Source of the DNA: Bradyrhizobium algeriense
GTDB taxonomy: Bacteria; Pseudomonadota; Alphaproteobacteria; Rhizobiales; Xanthobacteraceae
DNA length: 64,000 nucleotides
Assembly (NCBI RefSeq): GCF_003062295.1
Contig: NZ_PYCN01000013.1
Span: 62,001 to 126,000 of the forward strand
Reading direction: 5' to 3'
Shown here: positions 1 through 8,933 of the stretch, one piece after another
How positions within the stretch are numbered: the first letter of the stretch is position 1
How the letters are laid out: every line of letters begins with the position of its first letter
Position numbers and translations under genes: made by a program
Notes under the pieces: model-generated
What the model was told of the DNA's origin: nothing
Databases searched by the model: none
What the model saw: only the letters and a program-made list of their open reading frames with translations

Positions 1-1
1 C

Positions 2-1075
2 TGCCCACTGCAATGCCCCTATTGCTCCAACCCGATCGAACTCGACCGTGGCGGCAGCGAACTCACCACCGAGGAGTGGAAGAAGGTTTTGAGTGAGCTC
101 GCCGAAATCGGCGTGCTGCAGATCCATTTCTCCGGGGGAGAGCCGACCGCGCGCAAGGACCTGGTGGAACTGGTGCAGCATGCGACCGACGTCGGGCTAT
201 ACAGCAACCTCATTACATCGGCGGTGCTGCTGACCAGGGAAAGACTTTCGGCGCTGGCCGATGCCGGCCTCTGCCATGTGCAGATCAGTTTCCAGGGCAA
301 TGAGCCCATGGTGGCCGATCGCGTCGCCGGGCTGAAGAACTCCCACGAGAAGAAGATCGAAGCCGCGAGATGGACGCGCGAGCTCGATATGCCGCTGACG
401 GTCAATGCCGTCATGCACCGGCAGAACCTGCATCAGCTCTCTGACATCATTCAGATGGCGGTCGATCTCGACGCCGACCGGCTGGAAGTGGCGAACGTCC
501 AATATTACGGCTGGGCGCTGAAGAACCGCGCCGCCTTGATGCCGACGCTCGAACAGATCGAGGAGACCAGCCGCATCGTCGGGGAAGCTGCCGTGCGGCT
601 GAAGGGCATTCTCGCCATCGACTATGTGGTGCCGGATTACTACGCGCTGCGGCCGAAGAAATGCATGGGCGGCTGGGGCCGGCAGTTCTTCAACATTTCT
701 CCGGCGGGCAAAGTCCTGCCCTGCCACGCGGCGGAGAGCATCACCGGGCTAGAATTCGAATCCGTACGCTCCAATCATTCGATCGCGTGGATCTGGCAAA
801 ATTCCGAAGCCTTCAACCGCTATCGCGGCACCGGCTGGATGCCCGAGCCATGCAAGAGCTGCGAATTCCGGGAAATCGATTTCGGCGGCTGCCGCTGCCA
901 GGCCTTTGCGCTGACCGGCGATGCAGGCAATACCGATCCGGCGTGCACGCTGTCGCCGATGCACGAGCAGATCTTCAAGCAGGCCGAGCGCGAGGCGGCC
1001 GCGCACCAGGACCGCTTCCTCTATCGCAATTTCGCCGGCGGCACGCTGGAGACGGAAGGCAAGCATGGCGCCTGA
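2..1075 (+). CDS. pqqE: PQQ biosynthesis radical SAM enzyme PqqE (5' truncated by window edge)
   Basis: PqqE uses a radical-SAM 4Fe-4S cluster to crosslink the Glu and Tyr side chains of the PqqA peptide, the first committed step of pyrroloquinoline quinone synthesis in the cytoplasm. The reading frame is open at the left edge and begins exactly at the cluster motif CPLQCPYC (CX3CX2C), so only about 20-30 N-terminal residues are missing. A GGEPTAR motif follows, as expected for SAM binding. The C-terminal SPASM-type region carries the auxiliary-cluster cysteines in CMGGWG, VLPCHAAE, CKSCEF, GGCRCQAF and DPACTLSP. 357 residues are visible. The stop lies 11 nt inside the next gene, suggesting translational coupling. 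Upstream pqqABCD should lie outside the window. Confidence 0.95.
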   Translation, partial: CPLQCPYCSNPIELDRGGSELTTEEWKKVLSELAEIGVLQIHFSGGEPTARKDLVELVQHATDVGLYSNLITSAVLLTRERLSALADAGLCHVQISFQGNEPMVADRVAGLKNSHEKKIEAARWTRELDMPLTVNAVMHRQNLHQLSDIIQMAVDLDADRLEVANVQYYGWALKNRAALMPTLEQIEETSRIVGEAAVRLKGILAIDYVVPDYYALRPKKCMGGWGRQFFNISPAGKVLPCHAAESITGLEFESVRSNHSIAWIWQNSEAFNRYRGTGWMPEPCKSCEFREIDFGGCRCQAFALTGDAGNTDPACTLSPMHEQIFKQAEREAAAHQDRFLYRNFAGGTLETEGKHGA

Positions 1076-2051
1076 CGCCGACGCCGGCAAATCGATCAAA
1101 CCGGCCGATCCGTTTGCCCCGCTGACGTCGGAGCAGTTCGCGGTCAGCGACGGTCACGATATCTACGTCGAAAGCGTCGGCCGCGCCGGTGGCATCCCCG
1201 CGGTCTACCTGCATGGCGGGCCCGGCAGCGGCTGCCAGCCGGACCATCGCCGGCTGTTCGATCCCGAGCGCTTCCACGCGGTGCTGTTCGACCAGCGCGG
1301 CGCCGGCCGCAGCCGCCCCAAGGGCCGCCGCGAGGCCAACACGCTGCCGCACTTGATCACGGACATGGAAATGATCCGCGAGAAATTCGGGTTTGAGCGC
1401 TGGATGATCGTCGGCGGCTCCTGGGGCGCGACGCTGGCGCTGGCCTATGCGCAGGCCCATCCCGACCGCGTCACCGGCATCGTACTGCGCGCGACCTTTC
1501 TCGGCACGATCAAGGAAATCGAAAACGGTTTTCTCAACACGCTACCGCGCTTCTATCCCTGCCTTTACGACGACTTCATGAGCGTGCTGCCGGAAGGCGA
1601 ACGCGAGCAGCCGATCCAGGCCTATTTTCGCCGTATCCTCGATCCCAGCCCCGACGTGAATATTCCGGCAGCGCGGGCATGGGGCGAGACCGAGCGCATT
1701 CTTTCCGAACACACGCCGAACCGCACACGCCTCGATCTGGCGGCGCTTAGTTCATCACGGGGCCTGCCGGCCACGCCGTTCATGGAAGCGCACTACTTCG
1801 CCAATGACTGCTTCATGCAGCCCAACCAGTTGCTGCGCGAAGCGGGCAGGCTCAAAGGCATCCCCGGCATCATCGTGCAGGGCCGCTACGACCTGCTGTG
1901 CCCGCCCGCAACCTCGCACGCGCTTGGCGCGCTGTGGCGCGAGGCCGAGATCCGTTTCGTCGAGGGTGCAGGCCACACGCTGTACGATCCCGGCGTCCGC
2001 GATGCGGTGATGAAGGCGATCGCGGACATGGCTTCCAGAACGGGCAAATAG
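1065..2051 (+). CDS. pip: Proline iminopeptidase (prolyl aminopeptidase), alpha/beta hydrolase family S33
   Basis: The predicted cytoplasmic enzyme of 328 aa releases N-terminal proline from peptides. The start is the ATG at 1065 inside the pqqE 3' end; an upstream in-frame extension exists but would overlap pqqE deeply. The family signature is clear: oxyanion-hole HGGPGSG near residue 50, FDQRGAGRS near 75-83, and nucleophile elbow GGSWGATLALAYAQ with Ser119. Asp276 in GRYDLLCP and His304 in GAGHTLYDPG complete the likely catalytic triad. Length is slightly above the usual 310-320 aa because of a short N-terminal tail. The overlap with pqqE places it in the pqq transcript. Involvement in PqqA peptide turnover is possible, but that is inference; a general housekeeping peptidase is the alternative. 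Confidence 0.88.
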   Translation: MAPDADAGKSIKPADPFAPLTSEQFAVSDGHDIYVESVGRAGGIPAVYLHGGPGSGCQPDHRRLFDPERFHAVLFDQRGAGRSRPKGRREANTLPHLITDMEMIREKFGFERWMIVGGSWGATLALAYAQAHPDRVTGIVLRATFLGTIKEIENGFLNTLPRFYPCLYDDFMSVLPEGEREQPIQAYFRRILDPSPDVNIPAARAWGETERILSEHTPNRTRLDLAALSSSRGLPATPFMEAHYFANDCFMQPNQLLREAGRLKGIPGIIVQGRYDLLCPPATSHALGALWREAEIRFVEGAGHTLYDPGVRDAVMKAIADMASRTGK

Positions 2052-2062
2052 GAATCAAGAAA

Positions 2063-2728
2063 ATGCCGATCGCGGGTAAAGGCATGCTGCTGACGTCGAT
2101 GAACATCGACGCGAAGGACGAAGCCGAATTCAATCGCTGGTACGACCGCGAACATCTCGAAGAACGCGTCGCGATCGACGGCTTCCTCGAAGCGCGCCGC
2201 TATGTCGCGCATGCGGGCAATCCGAAATATCTCAGCCTCTACTCGACCGAAACGTTTGAGGTGCTGGACAGTCCGGCCTATCGCACCGCGCTTTCAAACC
2301 AGACCGCGTGGTCAAAGGCCAACATCGCCCGCTTCCAGAACATGATCCGGGCGGTCGCGCGCATCACGGTCAGCCAAGGCACGGGCCGCGGCGCGGCGCT
2401 CGGCATCATCCGGCTGCGTTCCTCGGCCGGCGGTGAGGACAAATTGCGTGCCGCGCTCGCCGAGCAACTCGATCCGGCCGAGCTCGACGGCATCATCTCG
2501 ATGCATTTGATCGAGAGCGATCCGGCACTGTCGAAGCCGATCACCGATGATCCCTCGACGCCCAATCCCGGCGCCGGCGACTGGTTCGTGCTGATCGATG
2601 CGACTGACGTAGGCGCCGTCCCTTCTGCGGCGGCGCGGTTTCTCGACAATGCCGCACTCAAGCCGCTGGTGATTTCCAGCGGCGTCTACCGGCTGATGTG
2701 GGATATCGCCAAAAGCGACCTCGGCTAG
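2063..2728 (+). CDS. Hypothetical protein, DUF4286/EthD-like dimeric alpha-beta barrel
   Basis: 221 aa, starting at the ATG at 2063, preceded by an AGGA-type ribosome site, 11 nt after the pip stop. The N-terminal half contains FNRWYDREHLEERVAIDGF, which resembles the conserved Tyr/His-bearing strand-helix of EthD-like or DUF4286 proteins (dimeric ferredoxin-like barrels). The second half looks like a repeat of the same fold, with its own LIESDPAL and YRLMWDI segments. No signal peptide or membrane segment is seen. It probably belongs to the pqqE-pip transcript by spacing, but no role can be assigned; related proteins often sit beside small-molecule catabolic enzymes. Confidence 0.7.
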   Translation: MPIAGKGMLLTSMNIDAKDEAEFNRWYDREHLEERVAIDGFLEARRYVAHAGNPKYLSLYSTETFEVLDSPAYRTALSNQTAWSKANIARFQNMIRAVARITVSQGTGRGAALGIIRLRSSAGGEDKLRAALAEQLDPAELDGIISMHLIESDPALSKPITDDPSTPNPGAGDWFVLIDATDVGAVPSAAARFLDNAALKPLVISSGVYRLMWDIAKSDLG

Positions 2729-2740
2729 GGCTTGGAATCG

Positions 2741-3952
2741 ATGCCCAATGCCATGAATGACCAAAAGGCCACGGGCAGTACCGCGGAGGTCTTTGCCGCC
2801 TTCCTCAAGCTCGGCCTCACGTCGTTCGGCGGGCCGATCGCGCATCTTGGTTACTTCAGGGCTGAGTTCGTCGAGCGGCGGAAATGGCTCAGCGAAAGCA
2901 GCTATGCGGACGTCGTCGCGCTCTGCCAGTTCCTGCCGGGCCCGGCTTCCAGCCAGGTCGGCTTCACCCTCGGAATCCTGCGCGGCAACGGCCTGCTCGG
3001 CGGGCTCGCCGCGTGGTTCGCCTTCACCATGCCGTCGGCACTCATTCTCTTCGCCTTCGCGCTCGGTGCGACGGCCTTCACCGGCCCGTTCGCTGAAGGG
3101 ATTCTGCACGGCCTGAAGCTGGTCGCGGTCGCCGTGGTTGCGCAGGCGATCTGGGGCATGGCGAACAGCTTGACGCCGGATCGGGCGCGGGCGGCCATCG
3201 CGCTTGCGGCGGTTGCGATCGTGGTTTTCATCGGCGGATCGTTTGGACAGATCGGCGCCATTGCGCTGGGGGCCGTGGCCGGGCTCTGGCTGTGCCGCGG
3301 CAATGGGCCCGCCCCTGCGGGCCATCTCGGCTTTTCAGTATCGCCTCGACACGGCGCGGTCGCGCTTGTGCTGTTCGCAGCGTTGTTCCTGATCACGCCG
3401 CTGGTGACGGCCAAGACCGGCTCGCAGGGCCTTGCGCTGTTCGACGCGTTCTATCGTTCCGGCTCGCTGGTGTTCGGCGGCGGCCATGTCGTGCTGCCGC
3501 TGTTGCAGGCGGAAGTGGTGACGCCGGGCTGGGTCAGCAACGAGGATTTCCTCGCCGGCTACGGCATGGCGCAAGCGGTGCCCGGACCGCTGTTCACTTT
3601 TGCGGCCTATCTCGGCGCCATTGGACCCGCTCCCAATGGTCTCGCCGGCGCTACGATTGCACTCATTGCCCTGTCTCTGCCGGGTTTGCTGCTGGTCTAC
3701 GGCATGCTGCCGTTCTGGGATGCACTACGCCTGCGTCCCACCGCCCAAGCCGCCATGCGCGGCACCAATGCCGCCGTTGTCGGCATCCTTGGGGCGGCGC
3801 TCTACAATCCGGTCTGGACCAGCGCCGTGCTTACTCCGCGGGATTTCGCCATCGCGTTGGCGGGCTTCCTGCTGCTGACGGTGTGGAAATTGCCGCCCTG
3901 GATTGTCGTCGTCCTGCTGGCGGCGGCGGGAGCCACCCTGCGACTGATCTGA
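2741..3952 (+). CDS. chrA: Chromate transporter ChrA family, two-domain form
   Basis: 403-aa inner-membrane protein of the CHR superfamily, whose characterised members export chromate by a proton-linked mechanism. It has the two-domain (long-chain) architecture. The first half carries TSFGGPIAHLGYF and LPGPASSQVGFTLG; the second half repeats the pattern with VFGGGHVVLPLLQAEVV and AVPGPLFTFAAYLG. Multiple hydrophobic segments occur in each half. I place the start at the ATG at 2741, about 10 nt after an AGGG; a TTG at 2732 and an ATG at 2753 are alternatives. It begins 12 nt after the preceding stop, so it may be cotranscribed. Whether the natural substrate is chromate or sulfate cannot be told from sequence. 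Confidence 0.9.
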   Translation: MPNAMNDQKATGSTAEVFAAFLKLGLTSFGGPIAHLGYFRAEFVERRKWLSESSYADVVALCQFLPGPASSQVGFTLGILRGNGLLGGLAAWFAFTMPSALILFAFALGATAFTGPFAEGILHGLKLVAVAVVAQAIWGMANSLTPDRARAAIALAAVAIVVFIGGSFGQIGAIALGAVAGLWLCRGNGPAPAGHLGFSVSPRHGAVALVLFAALFLITPLVTAKTGSQGLALFDAFYRSGSLVFGGGHVVLPLLQAEVVTPGWVSNEDFLAGYGMAQAVPGPLFTFAAYLGAIGPAPNGLAGATIALIALSLPGLLLVYGMLPFWDALRLRPTAQAAMRGTNAAVVGILGAALYNPVWTSAVLTPRDFAIALAGFLLLTVWKLPPWIVVVLLAAAGATLRLI

Positions 3953-4243
3953 GCACACGTCATCGCATCTGCGTACATTCGTTTGCCCGACATGCGCGTA
4001 CTTGCCGTGTTCGAAGTTGAAGCTGCACTGCACATGCTGCACTGCCGCATCGATATGCGACGCTAAGTCCAAGCTCCCATGCAGTTGAAGGCCGGAGATC
4101 GCACAAAATTGCCTTGTGCGCGGCGTCTGGAATGGCTCTAATAAGATAAGCCTATGATCCAATTCAAAAACCACAAGAACGCTCGTTAAGCGTTCGAGGC
4201 AAAATAAGGCCGCGTTCCCGTAGCTTGCGCGGACAAGGTAGGA
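3953..4243. promoter_or_regulatory. Intergenic region upstream of the kor operon with two short palindromes
   Basis: No gene is seen here. Two inverted repeats stand out. GCACAA at 4101-4106 pairs with TTGTGC at 4114-4119 (7-nt spacer). GAACGCT at 4177-4183 pairs with AGCGTTC at 4189-4195 (5-nt spacer). The stretch 4138-4172 between them is notably AT-rich for this genome. The second palindrome lies about 50 nt before the kor operon start, so promoter and operator functions are plausible but unproven. No FixK/FNR-type TTGAT-N4-ATCAA box was found. Confidence 0.4.
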
Positions 4244-6043
4244 ATGAAACCGACTGATATATCGGCGCCAGACTACTTTCACAAAGTGGTCGATTGCCAA
4301 TGGGCCTGCCCCGCACACACACCGGTTCCCGAGTACATCCGTTTGATTGCCGAGGGGCGTTATAGCGACGCCTATATGATCAACTGGAAATCGAATGTGT
4401 TTCCCGGAATTCTGGGACGCACCTGCGATCGTCCATGCGAACCCGCCTGCCGACGCGGCCGCGTCGAGGAAACTCCGGTTGCGATCTGCCGCCTGAAGCG
4501 CGTTGCCGCCGACTTCAAGGACGACGTCAAGCACCGCATGCCGAAGCCGCTGGCCAAAAACGGCAAGCGCATCGCGCTGGTCGGCGGCGGTCCTGCTTCG
4601 CTGACGGTGGCGCGCGACCTCGCGCCGCTCGGCTATCACTGCACCGTGTTCGATGCCGATCCGAAGGCGGGCGGCATGATGCGGAGCCAGATTCCGAAGT
4701 TCCGCCTGCCTGACACCGTCATCGACGAGGAGACCGATTACATCCTCGACCTCGGCGTCGAGTTTAAGGGCGGGCATCGCATCGACAGCCTGAAGAAGCT
4801 GCTCAGCGAAAACTACGACGCGATCTTCATCGGCTCCGGCGCCCCGCGCGGCCGCGAGCTCGATATCCCCGGCCGCAAGGAAGCTGCCGCCAATATCCAC
4901 ATCGGCATCGAATGGCTGGCGTCGGTCTCGTTCGGTCATGTCGAGAAGATCGGCAGGCGCGTCATCGTGCTCGGCGGCGGCAACACCGCGATGGATTGCT
5001 GCCGCACCGCGCGCCGGCTCGGCGGCGCAGACGTCAAGGTGATCGTGCGCTCCGGCTTCGAGGAAATGAAGGCGAGCCCCTGGGAAAAGGAAGACGCCCT
5101 GCACGAGGATATTCCGATCCTCAATTTCATGGTGCCGGTGGCGTTCAAGCATGTCAGCGGCAAGCTCATCGGCGTCACCTTCCAGAAGGTGAAGGCCGAA
5201 TACGACGCCAAGGGCCGCCGCAACCTGGTGCCCTCCGGCGAACCCAACCAGACCATCCCCTGCGACGACGTGCTGGTCGCGGTCGGCCAGGAGAATGCGT
5301 TCCCCTGGATCGAGCGCGATTGCGACATCGAGTTCGACAAGTGGAACATGCCGCAGGTCGACGCGAAGACCTTTGTCTCGACCAATCCGAAAGTGTTTTT
5401 CGGCGGCGACGCCGCGTTCGGCCCGAAGAACATCATCTGGGCGGTGGCGCACGGGCACGACGCCGCGCTGTCGATCCACAAGATGATATCGGGCGAAGAC
5501 ATCACAGAGCGCCCGCTTCCCGAGGTGCAAGTCTTTTCGCAGAAGATGGGCATCCACGAATGGAGCTACGACAACGATATCTCGGGGGACAAGCGCTACA
5601 AGGTGCCGCATCGCGACAAGGTGATCGCGCTGAAGGACATCAAGGCCGAGGTCGAGCTCGGCTATGACGTCAAGCTCGCGCTCGGCGAAGCGCAGCGCTG
5701 CCTGAACTGCGACGTGCAGACCGTATTCTCGGCGCCCGCCTGCATCGAATGCGATGCCTGCGTCGACATCTGCCCGATGGATTGCATCACCTTCACAGAG
5801 AATGGTGAGGAAGAGGATCTCAGGCAGCGATTGAAGGCGCCCTCGCCGCACCAGGACCAGGCGCTCTATGTCGCCGAGGGCCTCAAGACCGGCCGCGTCA
5901 TGGTCAAGGACGAGGACGTCTGCCTGCATTGCGGGCTGTGCGCCGAGCGTTGTCCCACGGGTGCCTGGGACATGCAGAAATACCTCATCGATATGACTTA
6001 CGCGGGAACAACATGCCAGTCCAAAGCCCGATCAGCAGCGTAA
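4244..6043 (+). CDS. GltD-like NAD(P)H-dependent FAD/Fe-S oxidoreductase with C-terminal 2[4Fe-4S] ferredoxin domain
   Basis: 599 aa. The N-terminal part resembles the small subunit of glutamate synthase: a cysteine-rich Fe-S region (CQWACPAHTPVPEYIR, then RTCDRPCEPACRRG), an FAD-binding GGGPASLTVARDLAP near residue 115, and an NAD(P)-binding VLGGGNTAMDCCRTARRLG near 250. Unlike GltD it ends in a bacterial-type ferredoxin domain with CIECDACVDICPMD and CLHCGLCAERCPTG. The start at 4244 follows AAGGTAGGA. It overlaps korA by 31 nt, so the three genes form one translational unit. I infer that it passes electrons between NAD(P)H and the Fe-S centres of KorAB. A bifurcating role or a generic ferredoxin reductase is possible. 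Confidence 0.85.
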   Translation: MKPTDISAPDYFHKVVDCQWACPAHTPVPEYIRLIAEGRYSDAYMINWKSNVFPGILGRTCDRPCEPACRRGRVEETPVAICRLKRVAADFKDDVKHRMPKPLAKNGKRIALVGGGPASLTVARDLAPLGYHCTVFDADPKAGGMMRSQIPKFRLPDTVIDEETDYILDLGVEFKGGHRIDSLKKLLSENYDAIFIGSGAPRGRELDIPGRKEAAANIHIGIEWLASVSFGHVEKIGRRVIVLGGGNTAMDCCRTARRLGGADVKVIVRSGFEEMKASPWEKEDALHEDIPILNFMVPVAFKHVSGKLIGVTFQKVKAEYDAKGRRNLVPSGEPNQTIPCDDVLVAVGQENAFPWIERDCDIEFDKWNMPQVDAKTFVSTNPKVFFGGDAAFGPKNIIWAVAHGHDAALSIHKMISGEDITERPLPEVQVFSQKMGIHEWSYDNDISGDKRYKVPHRDKVIALKDIKAEVELGYDVKLALGEAQRCLNCDVQTVFSAPACIECDACVDICPMDCITFTENGEEEDLRQRLKAPSPHQDQALYVAEGLKTGRVMVKDEDVCLHCGLCAERCPTGAWDMQKYLIDMTYAGTTCQSKARSAA

Positions 6044-7863
6044 ACGACTTCGTCGTCCGTTTCGCCAACGTCAACGGCTCGGGTTCGGCGAGCGCCAACG
6101 AACTGTTCGCGCGCTCGATCCTGCGCCACGGCGTACCGGTCAGCCCACGTAACATCTTCCCTTCCAACATCCAGGGCCTGCCGACCTGGTACGAGGTGCG
6201 GGTCACTGAAGCCGGCCATCTCGGCGCCCGCGGCGGCGTCGACATGATGGTGGCGATGAACCCGCAGACCTGGGACAAGGACGTCGCCTCGATCGAGCCC
6301 GGCGGCTATCTGTTCTACGATTCGACCAAGCCGATGCCGACGTCGAAGTTCCGCGCGGATATCAACGTGATCGGCGTGCCGCTGACGGCGATCACCAATT
6401 CGACCTACACCGATCCGCGCCAGCGCCAGCTGTTCAAGAACATCATCTATCTCGGCGCGATGTGCGCCCTGCTCGACATGGACCCGAAGATCGTCGAGCA
6501 ATTGATTGCCGAACAGTACAAGGGCAAGGAGAAGCTCTTGTCCTCCAACGTCCACGCGCTGCATCTCGGCCGCGACTGGGCGCTGCAGAATTTGAAATGC
6601 CCGGTCGGGCTGCGGGTGAAGAAGTCCGATAAGGTCGGCGACCGCATTTTCATGGAAGGCAACAGCGCGGCTGCGCTCGGCGCGGTCTATGGCGGCGCCA
6701 CCGTCTGCGCCTGGTATCCGATCACGCCGTCGTCGTCGGTGGCGGAGGCCTTCACGAGCCACTGCAAAAAGCTGCGGCACGATCCCGAGACCGGCAAGGC
6801 GAAATACGCGATCGTGCAGGGCGAAGACGAGCTCGCATCCATCGGCATCGTGATCGGCGCCTCCTGGAATGGCGCGCGGGCCTTTACCGCGACTTCCGGC
6901 CCCGGCATCTCGCTGATGACCGAATTCATCGGCCTGTCCTATTTCGCAGAGATTCCGGCCGTGATCATGAACATCCAGCGCGCCGGCCCCTCGACGGGCA
7001 TGCCGACGCGCACCCAGCAATGCGACATCATCGCCTGTGCCTACGCTTCGCACGGCGACACCAAGCACGTCCTGCTGTTCCCGGAAGATCCGGCCGAAGC
7101 GTTCGAGTTCGCGGCGCAGTCGTTCGACCTCGCCGACCGGCTGCAGACCATGATCTTCCTGATGCTCGATCTCGACATCGGCATGAATCACCGGCTGTGC
7201 CGCCCGCTGAAATGGGACGACGCCCGGCAATATGACCGCGGCAAGGTGATGACGGCGGAAATGCTCGACGAGCCCGGCCGCGATTTCGGCCGCTATCTCG
7301 ACGTCGACGGCGACGGCATTCCCTACCGCACCTACCCCGGCACGCATCCGACCAAGGGCTCGTTCTTCACCCGCGGCACTTCGCGCGACCGTTACGCGCG
7401 CTATTCGGAAGAAGGCGCGATCTATGCCGACAACATGCAGCGGCTGGTGCGCAAGTTCGAAACGGCGCAGGACATGGTGCCACGGCCATTGCAGGCCAAC
7501 GCCGCCAAGCCGACCAAATATGGCGTGATCTATTTTGGCTCGACGGCGCCGGCGATGGACGAGGCGATCGGCTTGTTGGAAGCGCGCGGGCATCAGCTCG
7601 ACCGCATGCGCGTCCGCGCCTTCCCGTTCCACTCCAGCCTGGCGAGCTTCATCGCCGACCATGATTTCGTGTACGTGGTCGAACAGAACCGCGACGGCCA
7701 GCTACGGCAATTGATCGTCAACGAGAACGGCATCGATCCAGTCCGGCTGGTGCCGATCCTGCACTATGACGGCAGCCCGATCACCGCGCGCTTCATCGCC
7801 AACGCCATCGGCGACCACCAGGACCACCTCAAGGTGACCCCTCTCCGCAAGGTAAAGTCATGA
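6013..7863 (+). CDS. korA: 2-oxoglutarate:ferredoxin oxidoreductase, fused gamma-alpha subunit
   Basis: 616 aa, starting at the ATG at 6013 inside the 3' end of the upstream gene. Residues 1 to about 190 form the gamma domain, which carries GSGSASANELFARSILRHG. The pyrimidine-binding alpha domain follows, with AAALGAVYGGATVCAWYPITPSSSVAEAF and the TSGPGISLMTEFIGL segment. The C-terminal region with VVEQNRDGQLRQL matches the transketolase C-terminal-like domain of the alpha subunit. The complex interconverts 2-oxoglutarate plus CoA and succinyl-CoA plus CO2 with ferredoxin as electron carrier. Length and domain order match KorA of the two-subunit bacterial enzymes. 2-oxoglutarate is the preferred substrate assignment by similarity; another 2-oxoacid is possible. 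Confidence 0.88.
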   Translation: MPVQSPISSVNDFVVRFANVNGSGSASANELFARSILRHGVPVSPRNIFPSNIQGLPTWYEVRVTEAGHLGARGGVDMMVAMNPQTWDKDVASIEPGGYLFYDSTKPMPTSKFRADINVIGVPLTAITNSTYTDPRQRQLFKNIIYLGAMCALLDMDPKIVEQLIAEQYKGKEKLLSSNVHALHLGRDWALQNLKCPVGLRVKKSDKVGDRIFMEGNSAAALGAVYGGATVCAWYPITPSSSVAEAFTSHCKKLRHDPETGKAKYAIVQGEDELASIGIVIGASWNGARAFTATSGPGISLMTEFIGLSYFAEIPAVIMNIQRAGPSTGMPTRTQQCDIIACAYASHGDTKHVLLFPEDPAEAFEFAAQSFDLADRLQTMIFLMLDLDIGMNHRLCRPLKWDDARQYDRGKVMTAEMLDEPGRDFGRYLDVDGDGIPYRTYPGTHPTKGSFFTRGTSRDRYARYSEEGAIYADNMQRLVRKFETAQDMVPRPLQANAAKPTKYGVIYFGSTAPAMDEAIGLLEARGHQLDRMRVRAFPFHSSLASFIADHDFVYVVEQNRDGQLRQLIVNENGIDPVRLVPILHYDGSPITARFIANAIGDHQDHLKVTPLRKVKS

Positions 7864-8915
7864 CCTATATCGCCAAGCCGAAATTCCATCATCCCGGCCT
7901 GCCGAAGAACGAACTCGGCTATACCCACCGCGACTACGAGGGCAAGATCTCGACGCTGTGCGCCGGCTGCGGCCACGACTCGATTACTGCTTCCATCATC
8001 GAGGCCTGCTACGAGCTGTCGATCGAGCCGCACCGGGTGGCAAAGATTTCCGGCATCGGCTGCTCGTCGAAGACGCCGGATTATTTCCTCGGCAATTCGC
8101 ACGGCTTCAACTCGGTGCACGGCCGCATGCCGTCGGTGCTGACCGGCGCCAACCTCGCCAACCGCGATTTGATCTATCTCGGCGTTTCCGGCGACGGCGA
8201 CAGTGCCTCGATCGGCTTCGGCCAGTTCGCGCATTCGATCCGGCGCGCCGTCAACATGACCTATATCGTCGAGAACAACGGCGTGTACGGGCTGACCAAG
8301 GGGCAATTTTCGGCCACCGCCGACCGCGGCTCGAAATCCAAGAAGGGTGTGATTAACACCGACAACGCTATCGACCTGGTGGCGATCGCGCTGCAACTTG
8401 GCGCGAGCTTCGTGGCGCGCAGCTTCTCCGGCGACAAGAACCAGCTGGTGCCGCTGATCGCAGCCGCGATCCGGCACAAGGGCGCGTCGTTCATCGACGT
8501 CATCAGCCCCTGCATCGCCTTCAACAACCACGCCGGCTCGACCAAGAGTTTTGATTACGTCCGCGAACATAACGACGCGGTGAATCGCCTCGATGTGCTC
8601 ACCGGCCGCGACCCGATCACGGTCGATTATGCGCCGGGCACGGTGCAGGTAGTCGAACAGCACGACGGTACGAGGCTGGCGCTGCGCAAGATCGACGCCG
8701 ACTATGACGCCAACGACCGGCTGGCGGCCATGACCTTCCTGCAGAAGCACGCGGCCAAGGGCCAGGTGGTGACCGGACTGCTCTACGTCGATCCGGATTC
8801 GGAAGACCTCCACACCCATCTCGACACCGTCGAGACGCCGCTCAATACGCTGGAAGCCAAGGACCTGTGCCCCGGCACATCAGCGCTGGAAAAGATCAAC
8901 GCCAGCCTGCGGTAG
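7860..8915 (+). CDS. korB: 2-oxoglutarate:ferredoxin oxidoreductase, beta subunit
   Basis: 351 aa, joined to korA by an ATGA overlap. It is the thiamine diphosphate-binding subunit: the TPP/Mg motif appears as GVSGDGDSASIGFGQFAHSIRR near residues 110-130, followed by VENNGVYGLTKGQFSAT. An N-terminal LCAGCGHDS supplies cysteines for the single 4Fe-4S cluster, with a further conserved CSSKTPDYF and a C-terminal SPCIAFNNH cysteine. The protein lacks a C-terminal two-cluster ferredoxin domain, which is supplied instead by the first gene of the operon. It is the last gene of the unit; an inverted-repeat element follows directly. Confidence 0.9.
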   Translation: MTYIAKPKFHHPGLPKNELGYTHRDYEGKISTLCAGCGHDSITASIIEACYELSIEPHRVAKISGIGCSSKTPDYFLGNSHGFNSVHGRMPSVLTGANLANRDLIYLGVSGDGDSASIGFGQFAHSIRRAVNMTYIVENNGVYGLTKGQFSATADRGSKSKKGVINTDNAIDLVAIALQLGASFVARSFSGDKNQLVPLIAAAIRHKGASFIDVISPCIAFNNHAGSTKSFDYVREHNDAVNRLDVLTGRDPITVDYAPGTVQVVEQHDGTRLALRKIDADYDANDRLAAMTFLQKHAAKGQVVTGLLYVDPDSEDLHTHLDTVETPLNTLEAKDLCPGTSALEKINASLR

Positions 8916-8933
8916 GCGTCAAGACTGTTCAAG

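Noticed and set aside
921..1064. Longer start for the proline iminopeptidase
   Set aside because: It would overlap pqqE by about 150 nt with Arg-rich shadow sequence; the ATG at 1065 gives a normal family N-terminus.
3725..5929. A 734-codon minus-strand ORF opposite the GltD-like gene
   Set aside because: It is a GC-rich antisense shadow: low complexity, no family motifs, while the plus-strand frame carries FAD, NAD(P) and Fe-S motifs.
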